Of a stretch of DNA of 6,787 bases, positions 1 to 5,159 are shown in pieces. The DNA is from Spirochaetales bacterium (GTDB lineage: Bacteria; Spirochaetota; Spirochaetia; SZUA-6; DRHE01), in NCBI GenBank assembly GCA_011049745.1, contig DRHE01000405.1:1-6787 (forward strand). Direction: 5' to 3'. The position numbers and the translations under genes were made by a program. The stretch's first letter is position 1; every line of letters begins with the position of its first letter. Below the pieces are notes generated by a model. The model did no database searches. It saw only the letters and a program-made list of their open reading frames with translations, and had not been told where the DNA came from.

Positions 1-176
1 CTGAAGAACACATGATCCAGGCTCTCGCCCCTTTTACGCGCCGCCTGAATAAAAACCGAGATATTTTCCTTAAGCTTTTCCTGGCCCAGAAAATCCTTGA
101 GATATTTTGGCCTCAGGCTGGCTTCTTCCCTGTCCAGTTCTTGATCGTAGGAAGGTGCAGTGATCCGTTCAGCCAT
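1..176 (-). CDS. ruvB: RuvB, Holliday junction branch-migration ATPase, N-terminal fragment
   Basis: This is the first 58 codons of ruvB; the rest lies beyond the left edge. RuvB is the AAA+ hexameric motor that, loaded by RuvA, drives branch migration of Holliday junctions in the cytoplasm. The visible part carries the typical N-terminal signature: LRPK at about residues 22-25, [12 protein letters not shown] at about 28-39, then the AAKKRGE-like and LDHV segments just before the Walker A loop. The Walker A, Walker B and sensor motifs are outside the window, so activity cannot be judged. The ATG (174-176) shares one base with the ruvA stop (TAATG), and the upstream ribosome-binding sequence is weak, which suggests translational coupling to ruvA. 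Identification is firm because both the motif string and the ruvA neighbour agree. Confidence 0.95.
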   Translation of the reverse strand, partial: MAERITAPSYDQELDREEASLRPKYLKDFLGQEKLKENISVFIQAARKRGESLDHVFF

Positions 177-781
177 TATCCGGAGCGCTCACTGTTTATT
201 ATTGCTATAGCCCTTTTAAAGAGCTCCCGCTCCAGTTGCTCCCTGGTAAGCCTGGAAGCTTCTCCATGCAGCTCTTTACGGCAGGCTTTTACCGCCTGGC
301 CGGCCAGGCGCCGGTCAAAACCCATACCTGCCAGGGCACTGATAATATCCCCTTCCAGGTCCATGCCCTTTTCCGGCAGGGTTGTGAGTTTGCCCTTTAA
401 TTTCAGAATTATTTTCTGGGCGGTTTTACGTCCCAGACCGGGAATGGAGATGAGCTGGTCCAGGTCCTCATTATCCAAAGCGGTAATCAAATCTTCCACT
501 TCTATTCCGGAGAGTACCTTTAATGCCAGCCTGGGGCCCAGACTTTCGACTTTAAGCAGATCGAAGAAAAGCTCCCTTTCGGCCATAGTGGTAAAACCGT
601 AGAGTTTAAGTTGATCTTCACGGTGGTGCAGATAAACAAATACCCTGATTCTTTCACCTTCTGCAGGCAGCTTATCGAGAGATTTCGTGGAAACCAACAG
701 ATCCCACTCTATATCACCGCTTTGAACGAAGATACGCTCTTTTCCCTTATAACTGATTTTTCCGCTCAGACTATTCAGCAT
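176..781 (-). CDS. ruvA: RuvA, Holliday junction-binding subunit of RuvAB
   Basis: RuvA binds the four-way Holliday junction as a tetramer and positions RuvB rings for branch migration. The 201-aa product has the full family length and three-domain plan. Residues 1-63 form the OB-fold, and Glu55-Asp56 fall where the acidic pin sits in E. coli RuvA. Two helix-hairpin-helix motifs follow at about 76-91 ([13 protein letters not shown]) and 110-131 ([15 protein letters not shown]). The C-terminal RuvB-contacting domain covers about 143-201, after a short linker. The N-terminus (MLNSLSGKI) is somewhat diverged from the common MIGxLxG form. The ATG at 779-781 has an AAGG about 5 nt upstream, lies 9 nt after the ruvC stop, and the gene's own stop overlaps the ruvB start by one base. 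All of this fits a ruvCAB unit. Confidence 0.96.
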   Translation of the reverse strand: MLNSLSGKISYKGKERIFVQSGDIEWDLLVSTKSLDKLPAEGERIRVFVYLHHREDQLKLYGFTTMAERELFFDLLKVESLGPRLALKVLSGIEVEDLITALDNEDLDQLISIPGLGRKTAQKIILKLKGKLTTLPEKGMDLEGDIISALAGMGFDRRLAGQAVKACRKELHGEASRLTREQLERELFKRAIAIINSERSG

Positions 782-790
782 ATCTACCTT

Positions 791-1294
791 TTAAGCTAAA
801 GAAACTATCTGCGCCAGTTCACTCCTGCCGGCGTGACAAATAGCCGCTGCCAGGGCGTCAGCCCCGTGATCAGGCGTGGGAATAGCTGATAATCCCAGGA
901 TTATGCGGATCATCTCCTGAACCTGCGCCTTGTCAGGGCGTCCGCGTCCGCGTCCGACTACTGCCTGTTTCAATTGAAGCGGCGTATATTCCCCAAAGGG
1001 AACACCGGCCTGGGCTAACGTAAAGAGAATTACTCCTCTGGCCTGAGAAACCGATATTGCGCTTTTTCTGTTCTTGGCAAAATAAAGGGTCTCAATTGCA
1101 GCCTCAGCGGGCTTATACTTCTTTATCAGCCCGCTGATACCCTGGTAGATCATTACCAGCCTCTCTCCCATGGGCGTGTGCGCCGCAGTGTGGATTACAC
1201 CATGGTCCAGATAACAGTAACGGTTGTTGCCAAAAGCGATCAAACCGTAACCTATTGCAGCTAAACCGGGATCAATACCGAGAATAACTTTCAT
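791..1294 (-). CDS. ruvC: RuvC, Holliday junction resolvase (crossover junction endodeoxyribonuclease)
   Basis: RuvC is the RNase H-fold dimeric nuclease that makes paired nicks in Holliday junctions after RuvAB migration. The 167-aa protein is full length. Its acidic site can be traced: Asp8 in the GIDPG motif, Glu68 in AIETLYFAKN, and His143/Asp146 in PDHGADALAAAICH. His143 takes the position of Asp138 in E. coli; a histidine is also known there in Thermus RuvC, so the enzyme should be active. The region 112-124 (VVGRGRGRPDKAQ) is two residues longer than the usual VVGxGxAEKxQ segment and is encoded by a tandem GCGTCC repeat. The ATG overlaps the yebC stop as ATGA (1291-1294), with no clear Shine-Dalgarno sequence, so translation is probably coupled to yebC. 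The ruvA start follows 9 nt after the stop. Confidence 0.96.
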   Translation of the reverse strand: MKVILGIDPGLAAIGYGLIAFGNNRYCYLDHGVIHTAAHTPMGERLVMIYQGISGLIKKYKPAEAAIETLYFAKNRKSAISVSQARGVILFTLAQAGVPFGEYTPLQLKQAVVGRGRGRPDKAQVQEMIRIILGLSAIPTPDHGADALAAAICHAGRSELAQIVSLA

Positions 1295-2034
1295 TCATCA
1301 AATTTAAAACCATCAGGTATTTCCAGGTTAGTGGCTACACTCTGAATGTCATCATGATCTTCAAGATTCTCAATCAGCTTGATGGTCTTTCGCGTTGAAT
1401 CATGATCCAGTGTGATACTGCTATCAGCTACCATGACAACATCAGCATTAATATGCTCGAAATTTTTACTTTTTAGAGCTTCGAGCACACTTTCAAAATC
1501 TTCAGGTGTAGTTACCACCTCAATGTTTTCACCGTCATTAGTAACATCGTCTGCGCCGGCTTCCAAAGCTGCGGCAAAGATATCATCCTCAGAATACTCT
1601 ACTGCACTGTAAGCGATAATCCCTTTACGTTTAAATAGATAGGACACACATCCTGACTCGCCCAGGTTGCCGCCGCCGCGGGATAGAAGGTGACGAAGCT
1701 CAGCGGCAGTCCGGTTTTTATTATCGGTGAGGATATCAATCAGCAGGGCTGCTCCGCCCGGAGCGTAGACCTCGTAGGTCATCTCCGTATATTCCACCCC
1801 TTCCATTTCACCGGTACCCTTTTTAATAGCCCTCTCAATATTGTCCTTGGGCATATTGGCCAGTTTGGCCTTTAATACTGCAGAGCGCAGCCGGGAATTG
1901 GCTTCAGGATCCCCTCCCCCCATACGGGCGGCAACGCTGATCTCTTTGATGATCTTGGTGAATATCTTTCCTCGTTTAGCATCAGCAGCGCCCTTTTTAT
2001 GTTTAATCGAAGCCCATTTGCTGTGGCCGGACAT
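1291..2034 (-). CDS. yebC: YebC/TACO1-family protein
   Basis: This is a 247-aa full-length member of the YebC/PmpR (TACO1) family. It begins with the hallmark MSGHSKWASIKHKK and continues with DAKRGKIFTKIIKEI, the GGGDPEAN segment, NMPKDNIERAIKKGTG, DNKNRTA and GGGNLGESGCVSYLF. Members were long annotated as DNA-binding regulators. More recent work on bacterial YebC and mitochondrial TACO1 points to a ribosome-associated role in relieving stalling at proline-rich stretches. Which role applies here cannot be read from the sequence. The protein has no signal peptide or membrane segment and should be cytosolic. The start is secure: an AAGGAG lies 7 nt before the ATG. The gene follows hemW by 47 nt and overlaps ruvC by 4 nt. 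A yebC-ruvC-ruvA-ruvB order is widespread in bacteria. Confidence 0.96.
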   Translation of the reverse strand: MSGHSKWASIKHKKGAADAKRGKIFTKIIKEISVAARMGGGDPEANSRLRSAVLKAKLANMPKDNIERAIKKGTGEMEGVEYTEMTYEVYAPGGAALLIDILTDNKNRTAAELRHLLSRGGGNLGESGCVSYLFKRKGIIAYSAVEYSEDDIFAAALEAGADDVTNDGENIEVVTTPEDFESVLEALKSKNFEHINADVVMVADSSITLDHDSTRKTIKLIENLEDHDDIQSVATNLEIPDGFKFDE

Positions 2035-2041
2035 GGTTTAT

Positions 2042-2047
2042 CTCCTT
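2042..2047 (-). promoter_or_regulatory. Ribosome binding site of yebC
   Basis: The minus strand reads AAGGAG followed by 7 nt and the yebC ATG. It is the strongest Shine-Dalgarno sequence in the operon and fixes the yebC start. The genes on either side (hemW, ruvC) have no comparable site, so yebC probably has the most independent translation initiation within the transcript. Confidence 0.8.
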
Positions 2048-2081
2048 ATCGAAAAATAATCCCTGAAAGGGGGTTTCTTGT

Positions 2082-3365
2082 TCAAATAAAAGGTAACACA
2101 CCCGCTAAAGCGGTGTCAATAATATGGCCCCTGGTATCCAGGTATTCACTGAGCTCTACAAGCAGGCTGTCGAGGTGTAATCTTCCCCTGGAACTTAAGG
2201 CCAGGTAATTATGGCTGCTCCGCGCTAATTTGCGCCGTCGCCACTCCTGCCAGAGCCCGCCTAGCAATATTTCCGGAGATTGGTTAAAGCGTTCGCTGAA
2301 TAATGCTGTTGGAATACCGCGCTTGAGGCGCAGCCCCATCATCAGAGTCTCAAATAAAAAATCCCTGATTGGCACTCTTTCAACAGTTGTTCCCCATAGA
2401 TCTTCATTTCCGTCGAGAAACTGATTAACATCCTCCGGATTAGAGAGCCTCAAGGCATCTCCCCGCTCACCGGGCAGAGTGGAAACCGCTGCCGGGCCCA
2501 GGCCGAGATAGGGCTCCAGATGCCAGTAGCGCAGGTTATGGAGAGATTCTTCACCCGGCAGAGAAAAGTTGGCTATCTCGTAATTGTTAAACCCCCTTGA
2601 TCTCAATGCTGCAGAGCCCTGCAGCCACACCTCTTCCTGATCCTCACCATTAACCTGCTTATCAAGAAGAGTACCCTTCAGCGGTGTGAGAGTGTATAAG
2701 GAAATATGCTTAATGAAACTTAGGGAGCATAATCTGTTCAATTCTTCAACCAGATATTCTGCTTTTTGTCCTGGAATTCCAGCCAGCAGATCAATGCTTA
2801 CTCTGCCGGACCAATATTTTTCCACCAGGTCCAGAGCTCTTAGATTATCCTTGCTGCTTCCCAGGCGGCCCAGTTTATTAAGAAGATCATCATCAAAGCT
2901 CTGCATACCGATACTTAACCGGTTTACATTATTCGCAGCACAGATTTGCAGGAATTTTTTATCCAGAGACTCCGGATTGGCTTCAATTGTCCATTCTATG
3001 GCACTTTTATCCCTATTCCGAGTGCACAGCAATCGGTTTATTCCGCCGAGCAGCAGGGAAAGATGTTCATCTTTTAAAAGGCTCGGTGTACCGCCGCCTA
3101 CGAAAATACTCGCAATTGAAGCTTTATCCATAGTCTTCAGATAGTAGTCAGCTTGTTTCAGTATTTCCTGCACTACTTTTTTTTCTGTTGATTCCTGGAA
3201 GCCGGAAATTGAATAAAAGTCGCAGTAATAACATTTCCGGCGGCAGAAGGGTATGTGGATATAGAGGGAGAGCCTAAAGGAAGTTTTTTTAAACTCAAGT
3301 TGTGCGGTGTCAGAGTTTTTCACTCTGGTTAAATGGCCAGTATCTATAAAATACTCTGCTGTCAA
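2082..3365 (-). CDS. hemW: HemW, radical SAM haem chaperone (often misannotated as HemN)
   Basis: HemW is a radical SAM-family protein that binds haem and hands it to target proteins; it is commonly mislabelled as oxygen-independent coproporphyrinogen III oxidase. With numbering from the TTG at 3363-3365, the [4Fe-4S] motif is Cys41-x3-Cys45-x2-Cys48 in HIPFCRRKCYYCDF. The phenylalanine after CD, instead of the extra cysteine of HemN, favours HemW. GGGTPSLL (90-97), TIEANPE (126-132), RLSIGMQSF (149-157) and a later HNLRYW and GLGPAA segment are family hallmarks. The start is uncertain. The TTG start gives 427 aa and a 56-nt overlap with the upstream lepB, and it lacks a spaced Shine-Dalgarno sequence. 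A GTG at 3321-3323 would give 413 aa and a 14-nt overlap and fits the family length better. Either way translation looks coupled to lepB. The product is cytosolic. Confidence 0.93.
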   Translation of the reverse strand: MTAEYFIDTGHLTRVKNSDTAQLEFKKTSFRLSLYIHIPFCRRKCYYCDFYSISGFQESTEKKVVQEILKQADYYLKTMDKASIASIFVGGGTPSLLKDEHLSLLLGGINRLLCTRNRDKSAIEWTIEANPESLDKKFLQICAANNVNRLSIGMQSFDDDLLNKLGRLGSSKDNLRALDLVEKYWSGRVSIDLLAGIPGQKAEYLVEELNRLCSLSFIKHISLYTLTPLKGTLLDKQVNGEDQEEVWLQGSAALRSRGFNNYEIANFSLPGEESLHNLRYWHLEPYLGLGPAAVSTLPGERGDALRLSNPEDVNQFLDGNEDLWGTTVERVPIRDFLFETLMMGLRLKRGIPTALFSERFNQSPEILLGGLWQEWRRRKLARSSHNYLALSSRGRLHLDSLLVELSEYLDTRGHIIDTALAGVLPFI

Positions 3366-4059
3366 TCCTGGAAAAGAGCAGAGGTCCCCAGGAGCGGGAA
3401 TCGTTGGATTTCATACGGTTGTCACCGAGCAGGAAATATTCATTCTCTTTCAGGGTAATCTCTTCCATATTGCCTGTTAAGGGGAAATCGGACTGCCATG
3501 CTTCGGGCATGACTTCAACCCTGATTTCGTAATCAGGGGAAATCAGCTCTTTTTCGCTATAGAAGCGATCCTTTGACTGTGGTTTGATATAGGCGGTAAA
3601 ACCTTCCAGTTTGATTGTATCTCCGGGAAGTCCGATAATCCGTTTGATCATATACCTGGTGTTGCTGCCCCTGCCTGGATTTCTGTGGGGAGCAGCTTTC
3701 TGCAGGGTAAAAAAACGTACCAGGGGTTCGAAAGTGTTAAACAGGGTATTACCGGTCGGATAATAGGGGGGGGTGCAGATTACCAGGTCACCATACTGTG
3801 GTTTGGTAAGGCCGGGAAGACGGGAAGAGAGAAAAGGAAGTTTGCCGCCGTAACTCAAAGGTGTGGTCAGAACCCTGTTCATCCGGGCAAGGCCGGGAAG
3901 CATGGAATCAGACTCAACCCTGAAAGTCTTTAAAAAAAAGGTGGAAATTATCAGATAGAGAAGAAAGGAGAGAATGACAACTTTCAGCAGGGGTTTAAGG
4001 ATGACCCTTACCAACCAGACCATGGGGGTTGTGCTGTATTTCTCATAATAGTGTTGCAT
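3310..4059 (-). CDS. lepB: Signal peptidase I, short form (second of a tandem pair)
   Basis: Type I signal peptidases are inner-membrane Ser/Lys proteases that cleave signal peptides from secreted preproteins on the outer face of the membrane. This 249-aa protein has one hydrophobic anchor at about residues 26-43. Next come box B with nucleophile Ser52 (VESDSML), box C (YGDLVIC, 89-95), box D with general base Lys139 (YMIKRIIGLPGD) and box E (GDNRMKSNDSRSWG, 212-225). Ser218, Asp220 and Arg222 of box E are kept, while the usual DN pair is replaced by Met216-Lys217. It ends with the FYRYWPF segment also seen in the neighbouring paralogue. The ATG lies one base after the upstream lepB stop (TGAAATG) with no clear Shine-Dalgarno sequence, so translation is probably coupled. 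A run of eight Cs (minus strand; 3766-3773) lies inside the coding region with the frame intact. Confidence 0.95.
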   Translation of the reverse strand: MQHYYEKYSTTPMVWLVRVILKPLLKVVILSFLLYLIISTFFLKTFRVESDSMLPGLARMNRVLTTPLSYGGKLPFLSSRLPGLTKPQYGDLVICTPPYYPTGNTLFNTFEPLVRFFTLQKAAPHRNPGRGSNTRYMIKRIIGLPGDTIKLEGFTAYIKPQSKDRFYSEKELISPDYEIRVEVMPEAWQSDFPLTGNMEEITLKENEYFLLGDNRMKSNDSRSWGPLLFSRIDSRVFYRYWPFNQSEKL

Positions 4060-4060
4060 T

Positions 4061-5083
4061 TCAGCGGATTATTCCCAGTCGCGATAAAGGCCAGTATTTA
4101 AAAAGGGCTCTTCCCAGCACTTTTTCCAGGCGCACCGGCCCAAAAAAACGGGCGTCTCTGGAGTCGTCACGATTGTCCCCCATGGGAAAGATCCTGCCCT
4201 CCGGGATGTACCAGCCCCTTTCCAGAATGCTCCACTGTTCACGGAAAAGCCGGCTGTAGGGTTTAAGAGCATAAAGAGCTGCATACCGCGATTCCTGCAC
4301 ACTGGCATTATCGATCAATTCTTTCTGACTCCAGGAAGATGGACCGGCGGTGCTGTTGGTGATATAAAAATAGCGGTTAACCGCATTTTTCTGATCGTTA
4401 GCAAGAGTTAATCCGGCATCCAATAGAGCCAGCGCTTCTCCGGCTTTTTCAAAGTAAACATATTGCTCAGGTGAAAAGATACGGCGTCTGGTGTACTGAA
4501 GATTATAGAGCTCCTTAATTTCGGTTTCAGTATGCCAGTAATTTTGACCCGGCAACATGATCTCTACTTCTCCCTTATTCATCCTGATGCGGTCACCAGC
4601 CGTGGCCACGGCGCGTTTTATTAGAAAGTGATGTTTAGGCCGGCCATACTCATCACGGTCAATATCCACCAATGAGAGGGTAATCATGTAGATCACTCGC
4701 TGTAAAATGTCTTTAACCGGTCCCATAGGTATATAGGAGGGATTCTCAAAGATAATCACCTCTCCTCTTCTGGGTTCTCTAGGGCTGTTGATCTTGAATA
4801 ACCCGGGCAGAAGCTCCGGGCCGTAAATCAATTTATTCACAAAAATCCGGTCACTAATCTTTAAGGTAGGCACCATTGATTGGGAGGGTATCATATAGGC
4901 CTGGAGCAGAAATTGATTAATCAACAGCACGATAAAAACCGCAGAGATAATAGCATCCGCCCAATCCAAAACCGGATTCTTGCGCTTCTGTTTTTCTTTC
5001 TTTACCAGATGGCGCCGTTTACGCCAGGTAAGAAAGGTTTCTGTTTTTTTCTGTAATTTTATGCTCCACTCAGACCAGGTCAA
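4061..5083 (-). CDS. lepB: Signal peptidase I, long form (first gene of the operon)
   Basis: This is a 340-aa type I signal peptidase. A very basic stretch (RKRRHLVKKEKQKRK, about 21-35) precedes one membrane segment at about 41-61, predicting a cytoplasmic N-terminus and an external catalytic domain. Box B has Ser69 (MIPSQSMVPTL), box C is RRGEVIIF (105-112), box D has Lys156 (FLIKRAVATAGD) and box E is GDNRDDSRDARFFG (302-315). In box E, Ser308, Asp310 and Arg312 are kept. About 137 residues separate boxes D and E, comparable to the large extra domain of proteobacterial LepB, whereas the downstream paralogue has much less. The start is TTG at 5081-5083, supported by GGAG 7 nt upstream (5091-5094). 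It shares little sequence with its neighbour outside the boxes, so this is an old duplication. It is likely the operon's promoter-proximal gene. Confidence 0.95.
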   Translation of the reverse strand: MTWSEWSIKLQKKTETFLTWRKRRHLVKKEKQKRKNPVLDWADAIISAVFIVLLINQFLLQAYMIPSQSMVPTLKISDRIFVNKLIYGPELLPGLFKINSPREPRRGEVIIFENPSYIPMGPVKDILQRVIYMITLSLVDIDRDEYGRPKHHFLIKRAVATAGDRIRMNKGEVEIMLPGQNYWHTETEIKELYNLQYTRRRIFSPEQYVYFEKAGEALALLDAGLTLANDQKNAVNRYFYITNSTAGPSSWSQKELIDNASVQESRYAALYALKPYSRLFREQWSILERGWYIPEGRIFPMGDNRDDSRDARFFGPVRLEKVLGRALFKYWPLSRLGIIR

Positions 5084-5090
5084 TATTATT

Positions 5091-5094
5091 CTCC
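5091..5094 (-). promoter_or_regulatory. Ribosome binding site that decides the TTG start of long lepB
   Basis: The minus strand reads GGAG, then 7 nt (AATAATA), then TTG. No ATG or GTG near the beginning of the reading frame has a comparable site, so the TTG is the best start. Confidence 0.65.
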
Positions 5095-5098
5095 GCAG

Positions 5099-5141
5099 AG
5101 GAGATTAGCATGTTTCTACTCTCATTGACAAGTAATCTCCT
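5099..5141. repeat. 9-bp perfect inverted repeat in the divergent promoter region
   Basis: AGGAGATTA (5099-5107) and TAATCTCCT (5133-5141) are exact reverse complements separated by 25 bp. The left arm overlaps the minus-strand -10 and the right arm lies in the spacer of the plus-strand promoter, so it could be an operator acting on both promoters. Arm centres are 34 bp apart, a little over three helical turns. By rough arithmetic, a 9-bp pair by chance in a region this short is about a one-in-a-hundred event. Confidence 0.55.
5104..5131 (-). promoter_or_regulatory. Predicted promoter of the lepB-lepB-hemW-yebC-ruvCAB operon
   Basis: On the minus strand, TTGTCA (5126-5131, five of six bases of consensus) is followed after 16 bp by GCTAAT (5104-5109, four of six). 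Transcription would begin near 5097, giving a leader of about 14 nt that contains the GGAG of long lepB. The -10 is weak, so this is a moderate call. The -35 overlaps the plus-strand -35 almost completely because TTGACAA is close to a palindrome. Confidence 0.5.
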
Positions 5142-5153
5142 GAAATCTATAAT
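5125..5153 (+). promoter_or_regulatory. Perfect consensus sigma-70/sigma-A promoter for the PEGA-SUMF1 gene
   Basis: TTGACA (5125-5130) and TATAAT (5148-5153) both match consensus exactly, with the optimal 17-bp spacer. The predicted +1 is the A at 5160, seven bases after the -10, which is also the first base of the start codon. A promoter this close to consensus usually implies strong basal transcription unless it is repressed. Confidence 0.85.
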
Positions 5154-5159
5154 CTGCCC

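Noticed and set aside
12..602. Plus-strand 196-codon frame antisense to ruvB and ruvA
   Set aside because: It is fully opposite well-identified genes, has no recognisable domain, and is explained by the codon use of the ruvA strand.
2051..2075. Possible small hairpin (CCCT-loop-AGGG) followed by T-rich sequence in the hemW-yebC gap, as a terminator
   Set aside because: The stem is only four base pairs and the T run is interrupted; it is too weak to call a terminator.
2035..2081. Internal promoter before yebC
   Set aside because: TTGAAC-like and T/A-rich elements are present but spacing is about 20 bp and the -10 match is poor.
2686..3144. Plus-strand 152-codon frame antisense to hemW
   Set aside because: It lies inside hemW, is rich in Arg, Ser and Leu as antisense shadows often are, and matches no family I know.
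3808..3900. 12-bp direct repeat AAGGCCGGGAAG (3808-3819 and 3889-3900) in short lepB
   Set aside because: Both copies are in frame and encode LPGL; repeated codon choice for a short peptide is a sufficient explanation and there is no further array.
4069..4308. Minus-strand 79-codon frame within long lepB
   Set aside because: It is an alternate frame of a lepB coding region whose own frame retains box E.
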